Below are positions 9,392-17,203 of a stretch of DNA of 17,203 nucleotides, one piece after another. Under the pieces are notes generated by a model. That model was not told the origin of the DNA. It was given only the letters and a program-made list of their open reading frames with translations, and ran no database searches. Each line of letters opens with the position of its first letter. Position 1 is the first letter of the stretch. The DNA is from Microdochium bolleyi. Taxonomy: Eukaryota > Ascomycota > Sordariomycetes > Xylariales > Microdochiaceae. Position numbers and translations under genes: made by a program. The stretch covers positions 1-17,203 of the forward strand of contig KQ964325.1 of assembly GCA_001566295.1 (NCBI GenBank), in the 5' to 3' direction.

Positions 9392-9903
9392 CTACTGCTT
9401 GCTGGCAGCCACCTTGAAAGCATCCCAAGCCCCATCACCTTCCAGTGCCACGATCACAGGCAAACTCTCTGTCCTCAGTACTACGTACGCACACTTATTC
9501 ATAAGGGCTCTGGCGCGGCCTTGTAATCATCCATTCCCAGGCTGGAGGAGTTTGAGGGCGACAGTCCACTATTTTGTCTCTCTTCAGTATTGATTCGAGC
9601 TTATCCTGGGCGCTGGTGCAACTTACGACAAACCTCGTCACCCCTCGAAGAAAGTCAGTAGATTGTTCACAAGGGCCCACGAAGCAACTGACCTCCATTC
9701 GACACCGGTGACGTTCGGCTGGCACTTCTTGTGCGTTCGTTCGTAGACATGGCACCATCGTTGGACAGGAAACCGGAAATGGCCACAGTGGTATTGGATC
9801 TGCTAGCGATCAGCTGCTGGAGTTTCCAAGGGCTTGCATTCGTTATACGCACTTGGATATAGTTGCACATGTTGACTCGGACGGGTTCACTGTTGGGAGG
9901 CAT
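9392..9903 (-). CDS. Possible small multi-exon gene, unknown
   Basis: Exon 1 starts at ATG 9903 (MPPNSEPVRVNMCNYIQVRI) and ends at 9693. A 49-nt intron (9692-9644) has a GTCAGT donor, a CTACTGAC branch site and a TTCGAG acceptor, and it joins in phase to an exon that can read to TAA at 9495, giving 119 aa. Further on, a different frame ends in a convincing C-terminus (LPVIVALEGDGAWDAFKVAA, stop TAG 9394-9392). A weak GTCGCC..ACAAG junction could join the two in phase. The first intron looks real; the 3' end of the model is unsettled. I recognise no family, and no signal peptide or membrane segment is evident. Confidence 0.38.
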
Positions 9904-11053
9904 GATGCAGATAGAAAGCAGTGAAGAAGCCTTGGGCGCGCACCCCGGACTCTTGTACTACCTCGCTGACATCGAGACATAGGTGGTGTCAAGATGATGC
10001 AGGCGCGGAATGACCTGCGTACGCTATTAGTACTCCGTAGACAGAGTCCGTGCCTGTGTGCGGGTGGGCGCAAGTGGTGACGGAGGCGTGTTCCGAAAGT
10101 AGCACCCACACCACATCAGATCTAGGCGGACAAGCCGTGTCTGATGCGTCTGCTGTCTCTCGGCTCAGATGAGAAGCATCTGGCCAATTGCTACAGGGGG
10201 CCGTGAAGCGCACGGCGACCTTGGCAGCTATCTAGTAGATCCCGGTTCCCGTACCCACGGGCCCTTTTTCCCCGAGGAAGATATCCTTGTGTGCCACTCT
10301 ACGGAGCTAGTTTCATGTGGAGCGCTTTGCGTATGGGCGAACTCGTCTTCGCTGGGCCGTCCGCCGCAATGCAACGCTGTGCCTTTTTAGCATTGATCCA
10401 GGCTGGATTCCTTGGAGTGAAGATCTGTGTTCGTCTGTTTTGCTCATACCTTTGCTGTTCCGAGCATCTGCACATGAGATGACGACTACACAGCATGGTC
10501 ATCCAAGCTCGATCCGCTGAGGAATCCAGTGCAAGGGTCGTTCCCTCTTCCGAATCCTGCAGAGATGTCGGAAGACTTACGCTTATGTGCTAATAAAAAT
10601 GGGGTGACCATGGTCCACGCACTCGCCATGCGGCTGGCTAACTGTGCGTGTAGTTTGGGCCCTCCACTCTCACAGGCTAATGCAAGCCACCCAGATAGCG
10701 ACCTGCATCCCTGCGCGCTATGGTTCTGCATGCTCACTTGGCAGCACGGCTCCTAATGTTCCGTGGTGCCACTCCCAACACCAAGCTGACCTCCCACTGC
10801 GTGTCAGAAGCCAAGACCGCGCGTCGTGGGCCCTTTTTATGAGACATGAGCTATGCTCATTCTGATGAAGGCTGGCCCGTCCCGCTTCGAGACCATTTAC
10901 ACGACGGGGGACTTCAGTAGTGAGCCCTGAGACATGACTGCAACTGCTATGTCCGAGGTCGATCGGTGCTGACCAGGGTTTGGTGCCCTGTGAGTGATCT
11001 TCTGCTGCCCTTGCGTCTGCAGGCACTTAAAGGGTCCTGCTCTGCATGTCAGT
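9904..11053. other. Intergenic, no supported gene
   Basis: Several 60-100 codon frames occur on both strands (for example 9989-10213 -, 10529-10756 +, 10718-11026 -) but overlap each other and lack recognisable domains. A CCCGT/ACGGG 5-bp stem at 10248-10261 is followed by CCC and five T residues, resembling a Pol III stop or a simple hairpin, but no RNA gene is seen ahead of it. The right end should hold the promoter of the gene at 11054. Confidence 0.45.
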
Positions 11054-12060
11054 ATGCCACGCTCGTCTGACAACCACATCCCCATGACGCCCAACGCCTC
11101 AGCAAAATTCCTTTACTCAGCTACTAGCATGGCGCAAACAGGATCAGAACATCCAAAAGGGCGAATCGCCATCATTAACGAGTCTGGATCCGGGCCGTCT
11201 TTCCTAGAGTATCTCGTCAAGGCAGTTGCAGATCCAAAGCTAGACTCCAACATCGACGAGGTACGTCGCTACTAGAAAGCCACATTGCGGCGACTAACGT
11301 TGTTACAGGACACAAGGACCGAGAAGCAGAGCGCGGAATGCTTCCTGTACACCATCACTAAGAACGAGGTACGTCGCTCTTAGAGAGCCATACTGCGGCA
11401 ACTAACGTTGTTACAGTACCGACGGACACAGGGGGAGACCTGGGGACGCTTGCCTCATAACAACGAAATTGTCGAGGTCCTGGGGCCGACTCATAATATC
11501 GACAGAATTCTGGGAAGCGGCGGTAGCTTCAGAACAGTGGTCTTGCTGTTGTACGATACTACAAGGCCGCCCACGCCCACGTCCACTCGAGCGGTGGAGA
11601 GGTGGGAGAAGCTCAACAAGGGCTCACCTGATGAAGTTTCGTCAACGAGTGCCATTCTTGTTTCTACCTTTTCCGATATTTCTCTCGAGACCGGCAAAGG
11701 TGTACCTGAGCTCATCGCCAAAGCATACGGATTGCTGGGAGTAAAATGCCCGGGCATTGCGATGCAGCTCGGCAGGGATGCACCCGAAGAGAAGGAAAGC
11801 CTGCATGCTGAGCCCGACGAGAAGCTGCGACCTGAGAGTCTACCTGCTGAGCCGCCCAAAGAGGATGCGCAGACGGAGGATGTGAGGTTGGAGCATTTGT
11901 GCAGCGAGAAGGTCAGGCTCAAGCAGCCGTCCAGGAACTGGGCAATTCCGGACTGCTGTGGTCGCTGTCCTTTGGCGATCGCATGCAGGAACTTGGTAGA
12001 CACCTGGAGAGTGCGGATCAACAGATGGCGAGCTCGGCTGGCAAGTCTTTCCAGGCGTGA
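11054..12060 (+). CDS. Ras-like small GTPase-fold protein with degenerate G motifs (putative pseudo-GTPase)
   Basis: Exons 11054-11260, 11309-11368 and 11417 onward join in phase 0. Residues about 36-195 follow the Ras order with every nucleotide-binding motif altered. The P-loop position reads NESGSGPS (42-49; Lys replaced by Pro). The switch I region reads NIDEDTRTEKQ with no Thr. The DxxG region reads EVLGPTHNID (109-118). LLLYDTT (132-138) matches the strand before the next helix, and STFSD (172-176) replaces NKxD. GTP binding is therefore unlikely; a protein-binding role is inference. A Glu/Pro-rich charged linker follows. The unspliced frame ends at 12145 in Trp/Cys/Arg-rich sequence. 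A better C-terminus (GDRMQELGRHLESADQQM, stop 12058-12060) is reached by a possible 53-nt intron (11882-11934) or a frameshift near 11926. I use the spliced end, giving about 285 aa. No CaaX box is seen. Confidence 0.68.
11261..11308 (+). repeat. Introner-like intron, copy 1 (48 nt)
   Basis: A spliceosomal intron with donor GTACGT, branch site CTAAC and acceptor TTACAG. It is the same length as the intron at 11369-11416 and identical to it at 42 of 48 positions by hand alignment; the first 10 and last 16 bases are the same. Both follow a GAG codon in phase 0. Unrelated introns do not share their interior sequence, so this pair arose by duplication or by insertion of the same element. Confidence 0.85.
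11369..11416 (+). repeat. Introner-like intron, copy 2 (48 nt)
   Basis: Second member of the pair, separated from copy 1 by a 60-nt exon (11309-11368). Differences from copy 1 are six substitutions in the interior and no indels. The flanking exons share only ACGAG before the donor, so the exon itself does not look duplicated. Confidence 0.85.
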
Positions 12061-12739
12061 TTGTCCGCGTGCTGGCAGACGCAGCGCCAAGTGGCACGAG
12101 TCCATGGAACCGCTTCTGAAGAAGGAGCGTGCTGTAGAATCCTAGGCGAGCGTATCATCTGGCTGAGTCGCCACGTTATAAAGACCTGTGTGGGCAGCAA
12201 ACCGCAACGACACAAGCAACGCTGCATCACCTCTAGAATCGAGCTCGCTGGCGCTGTCTGTGTGGCCGGCCAGCAACACACTACCTTCCGGAAGATGTGT
12301 CATTACTCAGCTACGTTGTGTGTGCTCGTGCCTCATGCATTACTGCCGGCCCCCGTGGACGCCATTGAGTTCTGGCGCATCCTCCAGGCTTGCCTTTACC
12401 CATCCTACACGGCCCGACCGTGAGGTCAGAAGTCAACTTCCGGCTAGGCAGCAAAGTCAACACTTTGTGGATCCGATCCAACCTGCGCGGAGCTGGGGTA
12501 CCCTGCCGGCCGCGGCATGGCTAGCCAGGGGTAACCATGTTCGCCAAGCGTGGTTGATGGTGGGGGGTTGCTGGTTGATCCAAGAGGGCCAATCGGATGG
12601 CCAAACTCGTCATGCCATGGCACCATGAGCATTTGAAGGTGGCACTGGCGAAGCACTTTTTGACAGGGGTTACTAACAATTCTTTCATTTGACCATACAA
12701 GCTACATATATAAGTGGAAATTTATATAGTTTCTGCCAA
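12061..12739. other. Intergenic, with left flank of the mariner element
   Basis: Short overlapping frames only (for example 12188-12628 +), none convincing. Bases about 12680-12730 are AT-rich (CATATATAAG and a TTTATATAG run) just past the transposase stop. I could not pair any segment here with the other side of the mariner element as a terminal inverted repeat; only the pentamer CACTG recurs in the expected orientation, which is too short to trust. Confidence 0.4.
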
Positions 12740-13776
12740 TCAGTAAGCAATGCGCTCACCACCTGCGAGCAACACCTGGTCGAACCTCTTTTTGAGGCTC
12801 AAAACGTCGTTATCGAGCTTCTTCTGGGAGACCTCGCGCCAGCCTTCCTCGATAATATGTTCTAGGTCTTTATAGGTCAAATGCGGCGTATGCTTGACGT
12901 GGTATTTGACTCTCCTGACGTTGGTTTCGATCCAATTGAGGTCAGGAGAGAGGCCAGGTCCAACAACGAGTTCACGATGATTTTCTTTGACCCAATCTTG
13001 AGTCTCTTGCGAGTGGTGGGAGGAGTCGCTATCGATCTGGAGGCGGAAATCTTGATGACCGAGATGATTCTCTATCTCGCTGTACAATTTCTTGAGGATT
13101 GGAAGCAGAATCGTCGACGTCATTTTGCCGTTTTCGTTCGTTGGAATCGTGTACCAATAGAGCTTCGATCTGAAGCCATAGCCGACTGCGCAGACTGCAT
13201 GCATAAGGTCTGCTCATTTTCGTTCTCTAGTTCTTTGGCGCCCTGTTCGTCCTTTTCATTGTTCTTGATAGCCTTCTTGGCGTTCTTGAGCTTCTTCTTC
13301 TTCTTGCGAGGGTCTTGCGATTGGATAACCCAGTGTTCATTCTTATCGACAGCCCGTCGATGGACCTTGGTGGTGAGGGCCGGCTGGAATCCGAAGAGGA
13401 CTTCGTCCATAGAGAAGTTGGTTTTCAGCCATTCTTTGCTATCGTACCTGCCTTCTCGCAGATGCTTCTGAACCCATTGAACACGGGCGTTCTTGGCCCT
13501 GTCATCGAGCCCATCCTTAACTGTGGAAACGCAGGTATGGTAGCCGAAGCTATCACGCATGCGATCGCGGAGAGTCCTCTCCGTGCAGGTCACCTCGATC
13601 CCCGCCTCTGCTGCTGCAAGTGACCACGGTAGGCGGTACCCCTACCATTTGTCAGCCTCAGGGAGGTCGATTAGCCAGTGATGCAGCTGCGTACCGTCTT
13701 TGACGGAGAAAGAAACGCGCCTGCCGCGTTTCGACGCCTTAAGACTGACAGCAGACTCTGGAAATGCCAACCACAT
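12740..13776 (-). pseudogene. Tc1/mariner-type transposase, one stop and one frameshift
   Basis: A single frame runs from ATG 13776 (MWLAFPESAVSLKASKRGRR), is interrupted by TAG at 13644-13642 inside ADKW*GYRLPW, then continues through AAAEAGIE, TERTLRDRM and GYHTCV, typical of the second helix-turn-helix of this superfamily. The first catalytic Asp lies in NFSMDEVLFGF. A Lys-rich insert follows (PRKKKKKLKNAKKAIKNN). Near 13206-13204 a 1-nt deletion moves the reading to a second frame: AVCAVGYGFRSKLYWY, second Asp in LQIDSDSSHHS, and the third acidic position in GLSPDLNWIETNVRR, ending at TGA 12742-12740. The total of about 345 codons is normal for the family. The catalytic triad is intact across the breaks. 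The first helix-turn-helix looks short or missing. Terminal repeats were not identified. Confidence 0.9.
12740..13776 (-). mobile_element. Tc1/mariner DNA transposon remnant (ends undefined)
   Basis: The body of a class II element defined by the transposase reading frame. Only the coding part can be delimited; the real ends probably lie within about 12640-12740 and 13777-13880. Confidence 0.7.
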
Positions 13777-14118
13777 TTAAATCCGGACGACTCGTCCCGT
13801 TGGAAATAAAAATAATGGCTGAGCGACATCGATCTGTTGCAGAAGAGTAGAATCGTCACAGGGTGTCAGTGGTGTGTGTAGCTGCTTGCATCCAAATTCT
13901 CATTCGTTATTTGCTTTGTGCCTCTTCGAGCCTATGGAGGTGCCTGCATCACGTCGGCTTGCATGACGTGTCAGAATGTCTGTCTTCCTCGAGGTAGTTA
14001 ACCTGCGAAGTGACAACCGCAGCCCCGCCAGCCCGTACTCTGCTTCGCACGCTGCAGCCAAACAAGGGCTCGAGATTGCACCGCCTGGTTCGAAAGAGGT
14101 ATATGAACTGGCTCTTTC
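13777..14118. other. Intergenic between mariner remnant and bZIP gene
   Basis: No gene seen. It should contain the right end of the mariner element and the 3' untranslated region of the bZIP gene, which ends at 14119. No polyadenylation motif stands out. Confidence 0.4.
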
Positions 14119-14850
14119 CTAATATAGACTTAACTCCCTAGCCTTCCTCAAGATGTAATCATGAATGACCTGGTCCTTGCAAGTGCCATGCCGCAGGATC
14201 TCCGTCTTGAGAACAAGGGTCGTATCGCGTAATTCCTTGACGTGGGCGTTTAGGATATTGTTCTTCTTAGAGAGCTGTTTTTCTGTCTCCCGAAGCTTTG
14301 TAATTTCACACTTCGTCTTGTTGCGATACTTGGTCGCAGCTCTTCGGTTCTTCTCGCGTATCGTCTTCTTCTTATTACGGCTTGGAAGGGCCGTTGTATC
14401 TGACGGCGTAGACTGCGACGCGAAGCTTGCCGTTATATCTGGCAACTTTGTGCTGTGCAAGTGAATCTCGCTATGCCTGCGTTTCGTGCCGGCGAGCTGC
14501 GGTATCTCCGAGCTGTGTTGCTGCTGAAGGTGGTGGTAGCTATGGCACCTAAGTGCTGACGACAAAGGCTCCGGCGTAATTCCCCTAGGGTTAGTATGTA
14601 TCGACGCGGTGGCAATGTCGGAAAAGGCGGTAAGATCGCTGGGAAGGGACGTTAGCCACGAGTGTATGCTCGAGGCGTTGTCGTCTAGAGCAGTGTTCGA
14701 AATTTGGGAGGCGATCATGGTGCCGAAGGGCATTGCGTCGTGTGGCTGTAAGGGCATATTGTACATCTCGGGCCCAAGGTCCATAATAAAGCCGTCGTCT
14801 GTCGCAGATAAAGGGGCGTCCAAATGGCTGGAGTTACCATCAAGGACCAT
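14119..14850 (-). CDS. bZIP transcription factor (243 aa)
   Basis: A nuclear DNA-binding protein by family. The ATG at 14850 opens 243 codons to TAG 14121-14119. The N-terminal 155 residues are acidic and Ser/Thr/His-rich, probably an activation or regulatory region. Residues about 158-219 are a textbook bZIP: basic region with NRRAATKYR (168-176), then nine residues to the first leucine, and leucines at 186, 193, 200, 207 and 214 in perfect heptads. After the zipper comes LKTEILRHGTC followed by VIHDYILRKA, a tail seen in fungal ATF/CREB-like proteins. The frame upstream of the ATG is open only to a TGA about 13 codons earlier, so the start is reasonable, but a spliced 5' exon is possible. 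The Zn2Cys6 frame ends 100 nt upstream on the same strand. Confidence 0.85.
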   Translation of the reverse strand: MVLDGNSSHLDAPLSATDDGFIMDLGPEMYNMPLQPHDAMPFGTMIASQISNTALDDNASSIHSWLTSLPSDLTAFSDIATASIHTNPRGITPEPLSSALRCHSYHHLQQQHSSEIPQLAGTKRRHSEIHLHSTKLPDITASFASQSTPSDTTALPSRNKKKTIREKNRRAATKYRNKTKCEITKLRETEKQLSKKNNILNAHVKELRDTTLVLKTEILRHGTCKDQVIHDYILRKARELSLY

Positions 14851-14950
14851 CCAGGTCGAGGTGGGTTGGCAAGGTACGGCTTGTCAGTGCGTGAGTGTAG
14901 CAACAACGCGCAGCCGGACAGGTAAGCAACGCTGGCCGCCCGTGACGTGA

Positions 14951-15576
14951 TTATGACGACAGCGCGAGTGGGGAAAGCACGGGAACTGCCTGCTTGAAAA
15001 TGCAGCCACGGCAATCTCCGTGCGCGTTGATCTGGGGGTGAAACGGCAGGAGCGGGGTGTAAGTGGCTTGGCCGAAACGCAGCTGGTGTAGGAGGTCGCC
15101 GTGCTCGATATGGCGCAGGTTCGAGTCGATGTCGGCACCCCGACGGATGCGCCGGACGATCTCAGCCACCCCGGTCTCGCGCTTGACTGCAAGGGCGTCG
15201 GAGAGTGTCTTATAGGCATCCCTCTGGCTCTCCATGTCCGTGTGCTTGCGCTTGAGCGCCTCGTAGCGCCGCTTGCCTGGCGCCGTGTCATACACGCACC
15301 TCCGCCGACTAGCGGTGCAGCTCGAGCACGACGGTTGCAGATGATCGCACTATCGGCCGCAAGGAGTACGTTAGCAAGCTACTTTTTGTGTGGCCTCCAA
15401 CGCTGTATGCGTCGTGCGCTTACCTTGGACTGGCGCGCACGGCAGGCATCACATGCGGCGGCAACGCGTGCCGTAGACGGCTCGCTGGGCTCTGGATCGG
15501 CCTTGCGCCAGCCGACCCGAGGCCGAGGCAACAGAGGGCGAAGAGACCGACTCGACGGGAACGAACCGATGGACAT
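14951..15576 (-). CDS. Zn2Cys6 fungal-type transcription factor, short form, two exons
   Basis: Exon 1 (15576-15424) and exon 2 (15349-14951) flank a 74-nt intron (15423-15350) with donor GTAAGC, branch GCTAAC and acceptor GATAG. The splice completes the zinc cluster exactly: CDACRARQSK joins CDHLQPSCSSC in phase 0. Cysteines at residues 42, 45, 52, 59, 62 and 69 give CX2CX6CX6CX2CX6C. Gln replaces the usual Lys in CRxRK. The following helix (YEALKRKHTDMESQRDAYKT) fits the linker/dimerisation coiled coil, then comes IVRRIRRGADIDSNLRHIEHGDLL, a segment common after the cluster in fungal regulators. The model ends at TAA after 183 aa; relatives usually run 500 or more, so the last 20-30 residues may be unspliced intron and the gene may continue, possibly into 14850. 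The frame is open upstream to 15738; the ATG at 15576 is preferred for distance to the cluster. Confidence 0.82.
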
Positions 15577-16284
15577 AGAGATGTCTAGGCAACTGGTTGC
15601 CAAGTTGGCGTTGCAACTCGGGAGGACAGAGGCAGAGCAGCCCTGGTCTAAACTTGTGTGTATGTGTGAAGTCTCACCCCTGCTGATGAGGCCATGACAG
15701 AACAGCACGGACTTAGTCCTACCTCTGATTGCTGACACATCTCGGCTGGGTGGGAGACACGTTTGGGCTGTGGCTGTCTTAAAGTGTACCCATGATTTAG
15801 TACTGCGCGTTGGTCTTGCAAAAAGCAGACTGGTGTAGACAAAGAACCTCCAAATGCCAGATATGAGATACAGATATAGAGTCCTCTACAGCGAGCTCGT
15901 AAAATTTGGACAGGGTCTGCTTAGTTTTGAGCGTAGTACGGTGTTAATATTCCCGCGCGTATAGGGTTCACCGTGGTATCTCGTTCTTCCATAGAGTGAG
16001 CAGGTAACACATCGTGAATTGTGGATCTCATTATTTTCTAGTTGCCGCTATATGTCGGGCAACCGGCCTTTAGCCTTTTCCTCATCGTTAATTTAAACAC
16101 AGTGGTATTAGTCGTAAAACGTAAAATCGGGTGAGTTCAAAAGGAAGACCCCGGAAAGAAAGAGGGAGAAAAAGAGAACCTAGAGGGGACATCATCGAGT
16201 TTTTCACTACCGAGCTACAAACGCCGCGACAACGCGCCAAGTAGCCTTACTCAGATGCCCATCCAGCTCCCGGCCCGGGCCTCC
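15577..16284. other. Intergenic, probable promoter region of the Zn2Cys6 gene
   Basis: No gene seen. The reading frame of exon 1 of the Zn2Cys6 gene extends to 15738 but is poor in coding character there. An AT-rich stretch with no open frame lies at about 15840-16140. The CT-rich tract at 16139-16178 is listed separately. Confidence 0.45.
16139..16178 (-). promoter_or_regulatory. CT-rich tract (candidate core promoter element)
   Basis: Forty bases that are almost pure purine on the plus strand, hence CT-rich on the minus strand, the coding strand of the neighbouring genes. CT-rich blocks are common near transcription starts in filamentous fungi. It lies about 560 nt upstream of the proposed Zn2Cys6 start, rather far, and just beyond the 3' end of the second bZIP-like gene. 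Assignment is inference. Confidence 0.22.
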
Positions 16285-16805
16285 TCACAGCAGCTTCGCG
16301 GTCTTTATAATGTATTCCGTTATCAGCGGGCTGTCGCATGTACCGTGCCGGAGGACTTCTGTCTTGAGCGACAGGATCTCGTTGCGCAGGCACTCAACGT
16401 GGGCGCGAAGGATGCTCGCATGCAGAAGAGCAGATGCCGAAGTCGACAAATGCTTCCGCAGAGCACAGTGGAGGTCCACGCCGTTAAGCCAATCACGGAC
16501 TCGAGAGGCCTGTGTGAACGGCGACGCGCACCAAATTCAGTGGGCTCTGCGAGGAGCAAATCCTCCGACCTGCTCTAGAGTGGCCTGTGCTACCTGTCGG
16601 CAAGTCCCCCAGGCCCAGGGCTGTCGTTGTTTGCACTAACTTCTATGGGTGCTTCGGGCGGGCCCTTCGGACAGGACGGGGAACACAAGCGATTGGCGGT
16701 GGCCTTGTCGTGGCGGCACCGCTGTGGAGGCAAATCAACCGTAGGCCCCCACTGGCTTGGATTGTCTCCTGCGTCAGGTCCAGCCTGGTATGAACTGGAT
16801 TCTGC
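16285..16805 (-). CDS. Second bZIP-like gene, partial, with eroded basic region
   Basis: The 3' exon is a frame open from 16536 to TGA 16287-16285. It carries a zipper-like helix and tail, ILRAHVECLRNEILSLKTEV then LRHGTCDSPLITEYI, clearly related to the bZIP at 14119-14850. Before it, where N-x7-R should lie, the sequence reads QASRVRDWLNGVDLHCALRK, without the Asn and with few basic residues. A second open frame without ATG (16805-16590; contains HDKATANRLCSPSCPKGPPE) looks like an upstream exon. A GTTAGT donor after the Glu codon and a CACACAG acceptor would join the two in phase through about 130 nt, but this is unproven. I see no first exon, so the gene is incomplete, decayed, or starts further upstream. 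Neighbouring regulators on the same strand suggest a duplicated regulatory locus. Confidence 0.6.
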
Positions 16806-17203
16806 TTAATGCGCTGCTTTCTTGCTGAACTGCGCTATTCATGTGCGCTACATGATGCTCCTACCATGAGCAAGGAATTTATAGATATGTGTCTTAAGCC
16901 TTCTATCTCGATCGAATGATTCCATGCCAGCGCTCATGTGTCGCATGGATCACCACGTGCATGGATTGACGAATCGCTAGCGCCATGTTCCTCCCAACTG
17001 CGTATGACCCAACCAGGCATCCTCAAATGGCCCAACGTGGTCCTCATCAGGAAGAGGGAAATTTGGGCGGAACCTCGATAACACTGGTGCTCTACTTAAT
17101 GCAATTTCGCCCACAATTCACAGAGTCTCTATATAGTGTCTATATAATCTTAGGGGTAGTTAAGAAATGGTCGGTACCGAGCCCATGAGTCTCTCGCTCC
17201 TTT
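16806..17203. other. No supported gene; possible upstream region of the second bZIP-like gene
   Basis: The frame at 16985-17188 (+) has no recognisable feature. CTATATAGTGTCTATATAAT at about 17128-17147 contains a directly repeated TATA-like block. If the second bZIP-like gene is real its first exon or promoter may lie here, but I cannot place it. Confidence 0.35.

Noticed and set aside
10248..10269. GC stem followed by T5, like an intrinsic or Pol III terminator
   Set aside because: No RNA gene or coding end precedes it, and bacterial-type terminators are not expected in this genome.
12881..13471. 196-codon plus-strand frame
   Set aside because: Antisense to the mariner transposase, which has clear family motifs.
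15101..15697. 198-codon plus-strand frame
   Set aside because: Antisense to the Zn2Cys6 gene.
16573..16603. Plus-strand RVACATCRQ resembling the first half of a Zn2Cys6 cluster
   Set aside because: No R/K-x-K-C continuation in any frame or plausible splice, and it is antisense to better-supported minus-strand exons.

Overview
The window looks like nuclear DNA of a filamentous ascomycete (Pezizomycotina). The signs are short GT..AG introns with CTAAC or CTGAC branch points, a fungal-type Zn2Cys6 DNA-binding domain, bZIP factors with a fungal-style C-terminal tail, and two fungal DNA transposons (pogo/Fot1 and Tc1/mariner). A near-identical intron pair in one gene suggests a Dothideomycete-like lineage, where introner-like elements are known; this placement is inference. 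I see no rRNA, tRNA, CRISPR or bacterial operon structure.

Layout: 1-548 (-) is the 5' end of an unrecognised gene that runs off the window. 1443-2379 (+) is an unrecognised gene modelled with three exons. 2380-6060 is a long gene-poor stretch with at most one weak coding remnant (4891-5184, -). 6234-7172 (-) is a truncated, frameshifted pogo/Fot1 transposon whose reading breaks at an intron-like boundary. 7173-11053 is mostly non-coding, with a few weak gene candidates (8142-8480 and 8612-8938 +, 9392-9903 -). 11054-12060 (+) is the most unusual gene: a Ras-like small-GTPase domain with every nucleotide-binding motif degraded, interrupted by two 48-nt introns that match at 42 of 48 positions. 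12740-13776 (-) is a Tc1/mariner transposase inactivated by one stop and one frameshift.

The right end (14119-16805, all -) is a cluster of putative transcription factors: a clear bZIP protein, a clear Zn2Cys6 protein just upstream of it, and further upstream a second bZIP-like tail with an eroded basic region. The first two lie only 100 nt apart on one strand, so they may be neighbours or parts of one longer gene. The two bZIP tails share a motif after the zipper and look like diverged duplicates.

The genes do not form an obvious pathway. The window reads as an accessory, transposon-touched region with regulatory genes and fast-evolving orphan genes. Best leads: the twin introns at 11261-11308 and 11369-11416, the pseudo-GTPase that carries them, and the bZIP/Zn2Cys6/bZIP cluster.
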